Origin: CAZABP01 sp964483245
Lineage (GTDB): Bacteria > Planctomycetota > UBA1135 > UBA2386
NCBI GenBank assembly: GCA_964483245.1
Contig: CAZABP010000024.1
Span: 8,383 to 72,382 of the forward strand
Length of the DNA stretch: 64,000 nt
Reading direction: 5' to 3'
In this document: positions 7,179 to 16,756 of the stretch, in pieces
Position numbering within the stretch: position 1 is the stretch's first letter
How the letters are laid out: every line of letters starts with the position of its first letter
The notes under the pieces: model-generated
Seen by the model: only the letters and a program-made list of their open reading frames with translations
The model's database searches: none
Told to the model about the DNA's origin: nothing
Program-made: the position numbers and the translations under genes

Positions 7179-9329
7179 ATGTCCACCCGCCATCTCGCCG
7201 CAGGCTTCCTGTCCGTTCTCAGCCCGCTGGTCCCGCTCGCCGCGCAGGACGTTCCGCCGCCGCAAGAGCCGCCAGCGCGCCCCCCGCGCCGCACGGAGCC
7301 GGTCGTCGTGACCGCGACCCGTTCGGAGAAGGACCCGTTCGACCTGCCGTACTCGACGACGACGCTGACCGGGTTCGACATCACGACGCGCCTGCAGTCG
7401 CGCACGACGCCGGAAGCACTGAAGGAGGTCGCCGGCGTGTCGGTCCAGAAGACCTCGCACGGCCAGGGCTCGCCGAAGATCCGCGGCCAGACCGGGTTCC
7501 AAACCCTGTTGCTCGTCGACGGGATCCGGATGAACGACTCGACGTGGCGTACCGGCAACGTCGAGTACTGGAACCACGTCGATCCGTACTCATACGACCG
7601 CTTCGAGATCGTGCGCGGCCCCAGCTCGGTGCTGTGGGGTTCCGACGCGGTCAGCGGCGTCGGCCACGCGTTCCAGAAGGGCCGCAAGTCGTTCGAAGCC
7701 GGCACGCACATCGACGGCCTCGCGCTGTTTCGCTACGCCTCGGCCGAGAACTCGTTCATCGGGCGCGCCGAGACGCAGGGGAACGTCGACGGGTTCGGCT
7801 GGCACCTCGGCCTCAGCGCCAAGGAGTTCGGCGACGCCTCGCAGGGCCGTACGGTCGGGCAGTTGCCGTACTCCGGCTACGACGAGGGGGACCTCGACGC
7901 GAAGCTGACCTGGGCTCCGGACCAGCACCAAAGGTTGTCGTTCGGCGCGCAGGTCGTGCATCTCGACGACGTGCCGCGGACGCATTCGACGATCTTCGGT
8001 GTCGCCGGCTGGCGCGGGACCACGGCCGGCGGCGATCTCGAACGCCAACACGACCACCGGCGGCAGCTGTACTGGCTGCAGTACGAGGTCGAGGAGCTCT
8101 CGTTCGCCGACCAGATGATCGCGACGCTCGGGTTCAAAAACCGCTACGAGGAGGAGAACCGGCTGCGCAGCAACGGCCGGCGCTCGTTCAACGAACTCGA
8201 CGTCGAGACGCCGCTGGCGACGCTGCAGTTCACAAACCAGCTCGGCGACGGGCGGCTGACCTGGGGTGGCGACTGGTACATGGATCTCGTCGACAGCAGC
8301 TCGCGTGAATACAACGCCGACGGCTCGCTGCGCTCGATGACCAACCGCGGGGTCGTCGCCGGCGATGCCGACTACACGATGTTCGGCGCCTTCGCGCAGT
8401 ACGACGTGCCGCTCGGCAGCGAGTTCGACCTGCTGGCCGGCGCGCGCTACACGCACGTCGAGATGGACGCGAAGGACGTCGACGTGCCGGGTGACAGCGT
8501 CACGTTCAACAACGTCGAGGAGGAGTGGGACGCGATCACCGGCAACGTCCGCCTGCTGTGGAAGGCGGAAGAGCGCGTGCGCGTGTTCACCGGCCTGAGC
8601 CAGAGCTTCCGCGCGCCGAACCTGTCGGACACGACCCGGTTCGACGTCGGTCGCTCCGGCGAGCAGGAGGTGCCGGCGAGCGGACTCGACGAAGAGCAGT
8701 ACCTGACGTTCGAGCTCGGCGGCCGCTTCGACGACGGCAAGCTCGCGGTCGGACTCACCGGCTACTACACCGACGTCAAGGACCAGATCGGCCGCTTCCG
8801 CACCGGCAACATCATCAATGGCCTGCCGGAGGTGTCGAAGTCGAACGTCGGCGACGGGTACTACGCAGGGTTCGAGCTGGAGGGGTCGTACGACCTTGCC
8901 GATCTAGGGTTCGAGCAGTGGAGCCTGTTCGGCTTCGTGGACTACGTGGATGGGCGGATCGATCAGCTGACGACGTCCGGCCAGATCGTCGAGGACAAGG
9001 CCGGCGCGCTGCCCCCGCTGACCGGGATGCTCGGAGTCGCCTGGCGCGACGAGGAGGACCGGCGCGGATTCGAGGCCTACACGCGGCTCGCGTACCACAT
9101 CCACAGCGAGGACTACAGCACCGCCGATGGCCAGAACCCGGAGCGCATCCCGCCGGACGGGCTGCCCGGCTACGCCGTCGTCGGTCTCCGCGGCTGGGTC
9201 GAAGTCTGCCCCAAGGTCCTCGCTTCACTCGCCGTCGAGAACCTCGCCGACCTCGACTACCGCATCATGGACTCGGGCATGAACGAGCTCGGCACCAATG
9301 TCATGCTGACGTTGCAGGCGAAGTTCTGA
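7179..9329 (+). CDS. TonB-dependent outer-membrane receptor
   Basis: I chose the ATG at 7179, giving 716 residues, because it begins a plausible signal peptide (MSTRHLAAGFLSVLSPLVPLA, cleavage near AAQ). The open frame extends further upstream only through tonB. A plug domain begins at EPVVVTATRSEKDPFDLP, with LLVDGIRMND and FEIVRGPSSVLWGSDAVSG as plug hallmarks. The rest is beta-barrel, with alternating aromatic strands and a C-terminal Phe (MLTLQAKF). Such receptors import siderophores, cobalamin, metals or glycans; the ligand is not evident. A TonB transducer is encoded divergently. Confidence 0.92.
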   Translation: MSTRHLAAGFLSVLSPLVPLAAQDVPPPQEPPARPPRRTEPVVVTATRSEKDPFDLPYSTTTLTGFDITTRLQSRTTPEALKEVAGVSVQKTSHGQGSPKIRGQTGFQTLLLVDGIRMNDSTWRTGNVEYWNHVDPYSYDRFEIVRGPSSVLWGSDAVSGVGHAFQKGRKSFEAGTHIDGLALFRYASAENSFIGRAETQGNVDGFGWHLGLSAKEFGDASQGRTVGQLPYSGYDEGDLDAKLTWAPDQHQRLSFGAQVVHLDDVPRTHSTIFGVAGWRGTTAGGDLERQHDHRRQLYWLQYEVEELSFADQMIATLGFKNRYEEENRLRSNGRRSFNELDVETPLATLQFTNQLGDGRLTWGGDWYMDLVDSSSREYNADGSLRSMTNRGVVAGDADYTMFGAFAQYDVPLGSEFDLLAGARYTHVEMDAKDVDVPGDSVTFNNVEEEWDAITGNVRLLWKAEERVRVFTGLSQSFRAPNLSDTTRFDVGRSGEQEVPASGLDEEQYLTFELGGRFDDGKLAVGLTGYYTDVKDQIGRFRTGNIINGLPEVSKSNVGDGYYAGFELEGSYDLADLGFEQWSLFGFVDYVDGRIDQLTTSGQIVEDKAGALPPLTGMLGVAWRDEEDRRGFEAYTRLAYHIHSEDYSTADGQNPERIPPDGLPGYAVVGLRGWVEVCPKVLASLAVENLADLDYRIMDSGMNELGTNVMLTLQAKF

Positions 9330-9334
9330 CCCGC

Positions 9335-9406
9335 GTGGCAAGAAGGGGGTCAGACCCCAACCTTGCCACCGTGGCAAGAAGGGGGTCAGACCCCAACCTT
9401 GCCACC
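9335..9406. repeat. Two exact tandem 36-base repeats, each a hairpin with the GGGGTC core
   Basis: Units 9335-9370 and 9371-9406 are identical. Each begins GTGGCAAG and has CTTGCCAC near its end, enclosing GGGGTCAGACCCC, so each can fold into a long stem. They fill the space between the convergent receptor and sugar dehydrogenase genes. With only two abutting copies and no spacer this is not a CRISPR array. It may double as a bidirectional terminator. Confidence 0.9.
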
Positions 9407-9411
9407 GCTCG

Positions 9412-10656
9412 TCACTGCGCGACGAGACGGAAGATCCGCCCGCCGAGGTGATCCACGATCAGGATCTCCCCGTCCGGCTCCTCGGCGAACGCGGCGATCT
9501 GCTTCCCGGTGTCGAGCAGGTGCGTGACCTGGTGCTTGCCGCCGTCGCGGTCTTCGCGCGCGGCCCACAGCTTGCCGGTCACGTAGTCGCCGTACACGTA
9601 GCACCCGACCAGCTCGGGATGCGCCCTGCCGCGATACAGCGCACCGCCCGTCACCGAGAGTCCCTGCGTGTGCGGATACTCCGCGACCGGCAGGATGAAC
9701 CGCTCCGGTGACTCGACCTTGCTGCCGGGCGGGAACGGATGCGTCCCCTCCATCTCGTTCCAGCCGTAGTTGCCTCCCTTGACGATCCGGTCGACCTCTT
9801 CCCACAGGTTCTGGCCGACGTCAGCACACCACAGCTCCCCGGTCTCGCGGTCGAACTGCATGCGCCAGACGTTGCGCAGGCCGTACGCCCAGATCTCGCC
9901 GCGCGCGCCATCACGGCCGACGAACGGATTGTCCGGCGGCACCCGGTACGGCTCCTGCGCCGTCGCGTCGCGCACGTCGATGCGCAGGATCGAACCGAGC
10001 CACGTGCCGAGGTTCTGCCCGTGCCCATGCGGATCGTTCGCCGCGCCGCCGTCCCCGAGCCCGATGTAGAGCATCCGGTCCGGCCCGAACAGGATCGTGC
10101 CGCCGTTGTGATTCCCGTACGGCTGCTCGATGGTCAGGATCCGCAGCTCGGCTTCCGGGTCGATCCGGTGCTGTTCCCCATCGATCCGCATCGGCATCCG
10201 TGCGACGACGCTCTGGCGCATCTCCGGCCCGACCTGCTCGCTGTAGTACAGGTACAGCCAGCGGTTCTCGGCGTACCCCGGATCGAACGCGAGCCCGAGC
10301 AACCCCTCCTCGTTGTGTCCGCGATACACCCGCTCGCGCAGGTCACACAGCTGCTGCGAGTCGCTGCGCGCCGGATCCGCCGGCATCCGATGGATCAACC
10401 CGTCCTGTTCGACGACGTACCAGTACCCCGGATCCGCCTCCGTCCGCTCGATCTGCAGCGGCTTGTGGAACTTCTCCTGCGCCGGGAACGCATCGACCAG
10501 GCGATACCGCTTCGCCGCACCCGCAGCCGGCGCGCCGCCATCGTTGCCGGCGCCCCCACCCGCCTCCTGTTGCGAAGCCCCACACGCAGCCAGCGCTGCG
10601 AGCAGCACCGCGGACACGCACGACACGGGGGAGCACGGAATCCGGGACGGCGGCAT
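9412..10656 (-). CDS. PQQ-dependent sugar dehydrogenase-like lipoprotein
   Basis: The start is taken at ATG 10656 (414 residues); a GTG nine codons upstream is possible. The N-terminus has a hydrophobic stretch ending in LLAALAACG, a lipobox, followed by a Gly/Ala linker. Residues ~60-410 form a six-bladed propeller of the glucose/sorbosone dehydrogenase family (PF07995). Its motifs are RGHNEEGLLGLAFDP, NHNGGTILFGPDRMLYIGLGDGG, GSILRIDV, YGLRNVWRMQFD, and VGQNLWEEVD near the cofactor site. These enzymes oxidise aldose sugars in the periplasm with PQQ, although many homologues have no proven substrate. It converges on the TonB receptor and is divergent from the ABC ATPase. Confidence 0.88.
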   Translation of the reverse strand: MPPSRIPCSPVSCVSAVLLAALAACGASQQEAGGGAGNDGGAPAAGAAKRYRLVDAFPAQEKFHKPLQIERTEADPGYWYVVEQDGLIHRMPADPARSDSQQLCDLRERVYRGHNEEGLLGLAFDPGYAENRWLYLYYSEQVGPEMRQSVVARMPMRIDGEQHRIDPEAELRILTIEQPYGNHNGGTILFGPDRMLYIGLGDGGAANDPHGHGQNLGTWLGSILRIDVRDATAQEPYRVPPDNPFVGRDGARGEIWAYGLRNVWRMQFDRETGELWCADVGQNLWEEVDRIVKGGNYGWNEMEGTHPFPPGSKVESPERFILPVAEYPHTQGLSVTGGALYRGRAHPELVGCYVYGDYVTGKLWAAREDRDGGKHQVTHLLDTGKQIAAFAEEPDGEILIVDHLGGRIFRLVAQ

Positions 10657-10748
10657 CGCGGCGTTGTAGGACCGCGCCCGCACACCCGCCAGCGAACGCG
10701 CCGCGCCCGACGTTGCGGCACGTGGATTCCAGAGCCAAGATCCACTGC

Positions 10749-11513
10749 ATGCTTTGCATCGCGGGTCTGACGCGCCGTCACGGTGATCTCGTCGCCGTGC
10801 GCGACCTCGACCTGCAGGTGCGCGCCGGCGAGATCCATGCGCTGCTCGGACCGAACGGCGCCGGCAAGACGACGACGATCCACTGCACGGTCGGTCTGCT
10901 CACGCCGACGTCGGGGCGGATCACGGTCGATGGGCACGACACGGTGACCGACGCGATGGCGGCCCGCCGCCGCCTCGCCTACGTGCCGGAAGTCGCGAGC
11001 CTCTACGAGGCGCTGACCCCGCACGAGTTCCTGCAGCTGAAGGGGCGTCTGTTCGGCCTCGACGAACCGACGATCGAAACCCGCGCCGCGCGCCTGCTGG
11101 CCGGCTTCGAGCTGACCGGCCGCGCGCACGACCCGATGTTCGGTTTCAGCAAGGGGATGCTGCAGAAGGTCTCGCTGAGCGCCGCCCTGTTGACCAGGCC
11201 GCGGTTGCTCGTGCTCGACGAGCCACACTCCGGACTGGACGCGACGGCCAGCCTCGTGCTCAAGGAGCTGCTGCGCGAGTTCGCGCGCCGCGGGGGCGCC
11301 GTGCTGCTGTGCAGCCACGTGCTCGACCTGGTCGAGACGATCGCCGACCGCGTCACGCTGCTGGACCGGGGCGAGGTCGTCGCCGCCGGCACGCTGGCGG
11401 AGCTGCGCGCGAGCGCCGGTGGCGGCAGCGCCCAGCGGCTCGAGGAGTTGTTCCGCAACCTGACCGCAGCTGCCGATCCGGTCGCGCGGGCGCGCGAGAT
11501 TCTCGGGGAGTGA
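10749..11513 (+). CDS. ABC transporter ATP-binding protein
   Basis: The 254-residue protein has Walker A GPNGAGKTTT (~34-43). The signature-like segment FSKGMLQKVSLSAALL has a Lys in place of the first Gly of LSGGQ. Walker B is LLVLDEPHSGLD, and the switch is LLCSHVLD. FSxGMxQK signatures are typical of ABC-2 type exporters (the DrrA/CcmA-like group). No permease is adjacent. The window holds an ABC-2-like membrane protein at 26052-27542 that lacks an ATPase, so the two could pair in trans; that is inference. The ATG gives MLCIAGLTRRHGDL. The gene is divergent from the sugar dehydrogenase gene. Confidence 0.92.
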   Translation: MLCIAGLTRRHGDLVAVRDLDLQVRAGEIHALLGPNGAGKTTTIHCTVGLLTPTSGRITVDGHDTVTDAMAARRRLAYVPEVASLYEALTPHEFLQLKGRLFGLDEPTIETRAARLLAGFELTGRAHDPMFGFSKGMLQKVSLSAALLTRPRLLVLDEPHSGLDATASLVLKELLREFARRGGAVLLCSHVLDLVETIADRVTLLDRGEVVAAGTLAELRASAGGGSAQRLEELFRNLTAAADPVARAREILGE

Positions 11514-11564
11514 TTCGAGACCTGCCTCAAGCCGCCGCCGCCAACTGCCGATGCCACCGACGGC

Positions 11565-12023
11565 ATGACGCGCATCCTGACGGCGATCCTCCTCCTCCTG
11601 AGCGCCTGCTCCCGCGAGCAGCCGGAACCCGCGGGGGTCCGCCCGCTGTTCGCGACGTTCCAGCAGGCGCTGCTGGACGGGGACCGCGAAGCACTCCGCC
11701 CGCTGCTGACCACGGAGTCCCGCCAGTTCCTGGCGGACCTGCCGCTCGAGCGCAGCCGCGGCAAGCAGCCGCTGCGTGTCACCGCGGTCCACGGCGCGCG
11801 GAGCCGCTACGTCGTCGAGGTGCTCGATCCGAACCGCGACGACGCGCCCGGTCACTTCATCGTCGTGCGCGAAGCCGGCGAGCTGCGTGTCGACCTGGTC
11901 GCGACCGTGACCGGCCAACAGCAGACGGTCCGGCACGGCCCGGCCAACTGGCAGATCGTGCCGGGAGGGCTCGACCCGGCGACGGCGCGGGAGGCCGAGG
12001 CCGCCTGGCGCCGCGGCCGGTGA
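11565..12023 (+). CDS. Small lipoprotein of unknown function
   Basis: The 152-residue protein has a short signal (MTRILTAILLLL) and a lipobox LSAC, giving an N-terminal lipidated Cys. The next segment, LFATFQQALLDGDREALRPLLTTESRQFL, looks like the first helices of an NTF2/DUF4878-type fold. Beta strands follow and the C-terminus is basic. It sits between the ABC ATPase and trxB on the same strand (51 and 44 base gaps). I do not recognise a specific family. Confidence 0.7.
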   Translation: MTRILTAILLLLSACSREQPEPAGVRPLFATFQQALLDGDREALRPLLTTESRQFLADLPLERSRGKQPLRVTAVHGARSRYVVEVLDPNRDDAPGHFIVVREAGELRVDLVATVTGQQQTVRHGPANWQIVPGGLDPATAREAEAAWRRGR

Positions 12024-12067
12024 TCCGGATAGGAACCCCGGCCCGCGACGTCGTATAGAACGCGCCC

Positions 12068-13015
12068 ATGTCGAACGGCCAACCGCTGAAGACCCTGATC
12101 CTCGGTTCCGGACCCGCCGGCTACACAGCCGCGATCTACGCCGCCCGCGCCGCACTCGAGCCGGTCATGCTCGCTGGCCCGCAACCGGGCGGGCAGCTGA
12201 CGATCACGACCGAGGTCGAGAACTACCCCGGCTTCCCCGACGGGATCCAGGGCCCGGAGCTGATGGAGCACTTCAAGGGGCAGGCGGAGCGGTTCGGCAC
12301 CAAGGTGCTGCACCTGGTCGGCGAGAAAGTGGACCTGCAGGAGTACCCGTTCCGGATCTGGAGCAACGACGGGCAGAAGTTCACGGCGCAGACGCTGATC
12401 ATCTCGACCGGCGCCTCGGCGATCTATCTGGGCCTGCCGAACGAGATCGCGCTGCAGGGACGCGGCGTGTCGGCGTGCGCGACCTGCGACGGGTTCTTCT
12501 TCAAGAACAAGCACGTCTACGTCGTCGGCGGCGGCGATTCCGCCTGCGAGGAGGCGACGTTCCTGACCAAGTTCGCCAGCAAGGTCACGATGGTCGTGCG
12601 CCGCGACGCGATGCGCGCGAGCAAGATCATGGCGCAGCGCGCGATCTCGCACCCCAAGATCGAAGTGCTGTGGAACAGCGAGGTGACCGACGTCTTCGAC
12701 GTGCAGAAGGGGAAGGTCGACGGACTCGAGATCCTGAACAACAAGACCGACGAGCGCCGCCGCGTCCCGGCCGACGGGCTGTTCCTGGCGATCGGGCACC
12801 GCCCGAACACGGAGATCTTCCGCGGTCAGCTCGAGATGGACGACAAGGGTTATCTGCAGACGACCCCCGGCAAGACCGCGACCGCGGTCGCAGGCGTCTT
12901 CGCCTGCGGCGACTGCCAGGACAGCTACTACCGCCAGGCGGTGACCGCCGCTGGCACCGGCTGCATGGCCGCGATCGAAGCGGAGCGCTGGCTCGAAGGG
13001 CAGCACGGCACGTAG
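12068..13015 (+). CDS. trxB: Thioredoxin-disulfide reductase
   Basis: The 315-residue protein is full length for TrxB. The FAD dinucleotide fold begins LILGSGPAGYTAAIYAARA (~11-27). The redox motif CATC is at residues ~137-140. The NADPH-binding GGGDSACEEA follows at ~154-163, and the C-terminal FAD contact is GVFACGDCQD. It transfers electrons from NADPH to thioredoxin in the cytoplasm. The LxGPQPGGQLTITTEVENYPGF region is characteristic of the family. The start ATG gives MSNGQPLKTL. No thioredoxin gene lies next to it. Confidence 0.96.
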   Translation: MSNGQPLKTLILGSGPAGYTAAIYAARAALEPVMLAGPQPGGQLTITTEVENYPGFPDGIQGPELMEHFKGQAERFGTKVLHLVGEKVDLQEYPFRIWSNDGQKFTAQTLIISTGASAIYLGLPNEIALQGRGVSACATCDGFFFKNKHVYVVGGGDSACEEATFLTKFASKVTMVVRRDAMRASKIMAQRAISHPKIEVLWNSEVTDVFDVQKGKVDGLEILNNKTDERRRVPADGLFLAIGHRPNTEIFRGQLEMDDKGYLQTTPGKTATAVAGVFACGDCQDSYYRQAVTAAGTGCMAAIEAERWLEGQHGT

Positions 13016-13070
13016 CAGCGCCGAGCCGCGAAACTTTCGGACCCGCCGGCGCTAGTTGCGCGTGAGAGAC

Positions 13071-13286
13071 ATGACTCCGCGCGACCGCCAACGCATCGTC
13101 GAACTGCTCCGCCGCCTCGAAGCGCTCGAAGCGCGCCGGCCCGCACCCGAGGAAACCGCGATCATGGCCGTGGCGCGGGATGCGATCGTCGACGAACTGA
13201 GCCGCCTCGCGCGCGGCGACGGGCTGCAGGTCTACCGCGAACGCGGCGGCCAGCACCCGGGCATGCTCGGCGCCGTCGTGCTGTAG
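13071..13286 (+). CDS. Small protein of unknown function, paralogue of the 20188-20388 protein
   Basis: I place the start at ATG 13071 (71 residues); a TTG five codons earlier is possible. The protein is helical and charged. Its central 43 residues (from RQRIVELL to ELSRLAR) align without gaps to the protein at 20188-20388, with 19 identical positions by my count, including Q-R-I-x-E-L-L and I-x-A-V-A-x-x-A-I-x-x-E-L. This conservation argues that both are real genes. The C-terminal tails differ. I know no function for this family. Confidence 0.75.
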   Translation: MTPRDRQRIVELLRRLEALEARRPAPEETAIMAVARDAIVDELSRLARGDGLQVYRERGGQHPGMLGAVVL

Positions 13287-13295
13287 GGACCCCGC

Positions 13296-16200
13296 TCAGC
13301 GACCCGCCAGCAATCCGCGGATCCGCACCGCCTCGCGCCGTTCCGCGTGCTGCTCCGGCAGCTTCGCGACGAACTCTTCTGCGTCCGTGAGCGTCACCGC
13401 CGCCTCCTCGGCGCGGCCCAACGACCACTGCAGCTCCGCCAGCGTGTTCGCGGCCCGCGCAATGTGCCACGGCTGAGTTGCGAATGCGCTGCGTGCGAGT
13501 TCGTGTGCCGCGGCCGCGTGCCGCAACGCCGCTTCGGGATCGTCGAGCGCGCGGGTGACGCTGGTGGCGAGCACATGGCCGGCGAACAGGTCGATCGCCG
13601 ATGGCGCGGTATGCCCGCGCCGGAGCTCGATCGCCTGCTCGACGAGCGGCCGCGCCTCGGCTGCACGGCCGAGACGGTGCAACACCGTCGCGTAGTTGTG
13701 CGCACTGACGAGCCGCCAATGGTGTTCCGGCGGCAGCAGGCGCTGGCGGAGCTCGAACGTCCGCTGCAAGACCGGCAGCGCGGCTTCGGCGTCGCGGTGC
13801 AGCAGGATCGTGCCGAGCATGTTCAGCGGGTAGGCGAGGTCTTCATGACCATGGGGGACGACGCGGTCGAACATCGCGATCGCTTCGCGGCAGCACGCCT
13901 CAGCCTCGGCGAAGTCCTGCTCGAGCAACTCGACCCAGCCGCGTAACGCGATCGCATTGGCGAGTGCGTGCGAGTCCTGCGGTCGCGGCGACCGCATCCG
14001 CGCCAGCGCAGACTCGATCCGTGGCCGCGCGTTGGCCGCCTCGCCGCGTTGCGCGTGCAGCAGCGCCAACGACGCCTCGGCCTGGCCCAGCCACCAGTCG
14101 CGGTCCACACCTCGAGCGTGCTGCTCGACTTGCGCCAGCAGCGCCTGCGCCGCATCCAGCTCCCCGCCGGTCGCGTGATGGTGCAGCAGGGCCTGCCGCG
14201 CTCGATGCGTGTGCCCGCCATCGACGCCGACCCAGCGGATGCTGGTCTCGAGCGCCGATTCGAGCGCCCGGCGGGCGCTGGCGCGGTCGCCGAGCACGCC
14301 GTGCGCGCGTGCCAGATTGTCGAGCGCGATCGCATGGTGCAGATGGTTCGGCCGCGTCGCCGTGTAGATCGCGACCGCACGCCCGAGCAGGTGCACGGCC
14401 GCCGCCCAGTCCCCCTGGCGCATCCGCAGCGTGCCGAGATCGTTCAGCGTCCAGGCGATCATCTGATGGTTCTCCGGCAGGCTGTGCTCCCGGATCGCCA
14501 GCGCGCGCAGCAGCAGCGGTTCGGCACCGGCGAGATCCCCACGTATCTGCAGGACCTCGGCGTGCCCGAGCAGGAACGCGGCAACCGCAGGATGGTCCGG
14601 ACCGTTGATCCGCTCCCCCTCCTGCAGCGCCGTCGCGTAACGCCGCTCGGCCTCGACCAGGTTGCCGAGCGCCTTGTGGCACTCGGCGACGTTGTAGTGC
14701 GAGATCGGGATCTGTGGATGGCCGTGCGGGTAGATCTGCTGCCGCAACGCGAGCGTCTGCTCGAACCACCCGAGCGCCGCTTGGGTGTCGCCGCGGTCGT
14801 ACAGCACCTGGCCGAGCCCGTTCATGGCCACAGCGAGATAAAGCTCGTCACCCGGTTGCCCTTCCTGCAAGGCCAGCCCTTCGCGCATCGCCGCCTCGGC
14901 GTCGTCGAGCCTGCCGTCGCCGAGCAGCAGGTAACCGAGCTCGGTCATGCAGTGGCCGATCTCCCACGCCGGCCGCCCGCGCTCGCGCATCCGCGCGAGC
15001 ACGCCGCGCAGCCCGGTGATCGCGCCCGGCACGTCGCCGAGCTCGCCGTGCGCGATCCAGGTCATGACCTCGTAGGTCAGCGCTTCGTCGCCGAGCCCGG
15101 CCGCCTGCATCAGATCCACGCCCTCGCGCAACGCGACGGCGGCTTCCTGCTCGCGGCCGAGCCAGTGCAGCACGCGGCCGAGCGCGATCAACAGCGGCGC
15201 GCGCACTTCCGGCTGGTCGCGCAGTTCCCCCTGCAACCGCCGCAGACCGGTCTCGACGAGCTGCGACGCCGGTGGATCGTTGCCGAGCTTCCGTCGCGGA
15301 TCGCCCGCGTCGAACAAGTCGACCAGGAATGCGGTCGTCCGCCGTGCGACCTCCGCCTCACGCTCGATCTCCTCGCGTGCGGCCCGTTCCTGGATCAGCA
15401 GCCCGCTCGGCAGTCCGACCAGCAGCAACGTGCCGAGCAGCGCCGACGCGGCGACGGTCGGGTGCCGCTCTACCCACCGACGGGCGCGCAGGGCGAGGCC
15501 GGGGCGCCGCGCCACGATCGACTCGCGCCGCAACCAGCGACCGAGATCGGCGGCGAACGCCTGCGCGTCGCGGTAGCGGCGCCGGCGGTCCAGGTCCATC
15601 GCGGTGCTGCAGATCGTCTCGACGTCCCACGGCACGGTCCGGTTCAACTGCCGCAGGGGCACGCACCGGCCGCCGAGCACGAGCGCCTGCGTCTCGACCA
15701 GGTTCGCGCCGACGAACGCCTCGCGCAGCGCCAGCAGCTCGTACAGCACCACACCCAGCGCGTAGACGTCGCTGCGTGGATCCAGCTCTTCGCCGCGGAC
15801 CTGCTCCGGCGACATGTACGCATCAGTGCCGAGCTGCGTCCCGCTGCGCGTCAGCTTCTGCGCGTCGGTACGCAGCGCGAGCCCGAAATCGACCAGCTTC
15901 GCCTGGCCTTCGGCCGTCAGCATGACGTTCGACGGCTTCACGTCGCGATGCAGGATCCCGAGCCCGTGCGCGTGCGCCAGCGCCTCGGCGATGCGCTGCA
16001 CGATGCGGCAGGCGACATCGATCCACGAGCCGGCGAACAGCGCGCGCTGGAGGACCGGGTCCGGGTCCACTCCGGCTCGTTGCGCCAGCACCCGCGCGAG
16101 ATCCGCGCCGATCAGCCGCTCCGGCCGCCGGCCACGCAGGTCGGTCAGCAGTTCGCCGAGCGACGCCCCGCGCACGAGCTCCATCGCGAGCCACGGCAGA

Positions 16201-16634
16201 CCATCCGCTTCGCCGACGCTGTAGACCGGCACGATCGCCGGATGCTGCAGCCGCGCCACCGCCTCCACCTCGCGCCGGAACCGCTCGCGTGCATTGCCGA
16301 AGTGCAGCAGCTCGGGGCGGACGACCTTCAGCGCGACCTCACGGCCGAGCTCGCGTTCGCGCGCGCGGTAGACGACGCCCATGCCTCCCCCACCGAGCCG
16401 TGCGAGCACATCGAACGGTCCGATCTGCGCCGGGAACTCCGGCGCCTGCGTCTCCTGCTCCAACTGCTCGACCAGGGCGAACCGCTCGCGCAACTCGGCG
16501 GCGAGCTCCGGATGGTCACTGCAGGCGCGTGCCAGCGCCTCACCCCGCGAGGGCGACGGCTGCTCGAGACAGTCGAGCAGGATCCGCTCGATCGGATCGA
16601 GCGGCGTCAGCGGTGGATGACCCGGCGCTGGCAT
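13296..16634 (-). CDS. Membrane serine/threonine protein kinase with TPR repeats
   Basis: The start is ATG 16634 (MPAPGHPPL), giving 1112 residues. The kinase domain, ~70-370, has ARLGGGGMGVVYRA (Gly loop), ALKVV (Lys103), ILHRDVKPSNVML (catalytic loop ~228-239), LVDFGLA, and the SPE motif in YMSPEQVRG. A transmembrane segment near 405-425 (ASALLGTLLLVGLPSGLLI) is followed by TAFLVDLFDAGDPRRKLG, then about 650 residues of TPR-like repeats, several reading as ALxIREHxLPxxHxxxAxxL. This is the layout of many planctomycete kinases. It is divergent from an ECF sigma factor gene (122 bases between starts), a pairing described for planctomycetes as the ECF-STK groups. Both may answer one signal, with the kinase modifying the sigma factor; the target here is inferred. 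Confidence 0.95.
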   Translation of the reverse strand: MPAPGHPPLTPLDPIERILLDCLEQPSPSRGEALARACSDHPELAAELRERFALVEQLEQETQAPEFPAQIGPFDVLARLGGGGMGVVYRARERELGREVALKVVRPELLHFGNARERFRREVEAVARLQHPAIVPVYSVGEADGLPWLAMELVRGASLGELLTDLRGRRPERLIGADLARVLAQRAGVDPDPVLQRALFAGSWIDVACRIVQRIAEALAHAHGLGILHRDVKPSNVMLTAEGQAKLVDFGLALRTDAQKLTRSGTQLGTDAYMSPEQVRGEELDPRSDVYALGVVLYELLALREAFVGANLVETQALVLGGRCVPLRQLNRTVPWDVETICSTAMDLDRRRRYRDAQAFAADLGRWLRRESIVARRPGLALRARRWVERHPTVAASALLGTLLLVGLPSGLLIQERAAREEIEREAEVARRTTAFLVDLFDAGDPRRKLGNDPPASQLVETGLRRLQGELRDQPEVRAPLLIALGRVLHWLGREQEAAVALREGVDLMQAAGLGDEALTYEVMTWIAHGELGDVPGAITGLRGVLARMRERGRPAWEIGHCMTELGYLLLGDGRLDDAEAAMREGLALQEGQPGDELYLAVAMNGLGQVLYDRGDTQAALGWFEQTLALRQQIYPHGHPQIPISHYNVAECHKALGNLVEAERRYATALQEGERINGPDHPAVAAFLLGHAEVLQIRGDLAGAEPLLLRALAIREHSLPENHQMIAWTLNDLGTLRMRQGDWAAAVHLLGRAVAIYTATRPNHLHHAIALDNLARAHGVLGDRASARRALESALETSIRWVGVDGGHTHRARQALLHHHATGGELDAAQALLAQVEQHARGVDRDWWLGQAEASLALLHAQRGEAANARPRIESALARMRSPRPQDSHALANAIALRGWVELLEQDFAEAEACCREAIAMFDRVVPHGHEDLAYPLNMLGTILLHRDAEAALPVLQRTFELRQRLLPPEHHWRLVSAHNYATVLHRLGRAAEARPLVEQAIELRRGHTAPSAIDLFAGHVLATSVTRALDDPEAALRHAAAAHELARSAFATQPWHIARAANTLAELQWSLGRAEEAAVTLTDAEEFVAKLPEQHAERREAVRIRGLLAGR

Positions 16635-16756
16635 GGCGGAACGAATCAGGGCCGCGACCCTCGAGCGGGGTCGGACGAGGCGGCCTGATCTTCCGATCGT
16701 CGCGCCCGCCGTCGAGGGCCCTGCCAACGGGAGGCTATGTTCGCCGGCTCGGACCG

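Noticed and set aside
9335..9406. Possible minimal CRISPR array
   Set aside because: The two 36-base units abut without a spacer and there are no cas genes; the structure is a tandem hairpin repeat.
13968..16688. 906-codon open frame on the + strand
   Set aside because: It is antisense to the Ser/Thr kinase gene, rich in Arg and Gln with no domain, a common artefact of high-GC codon bias.
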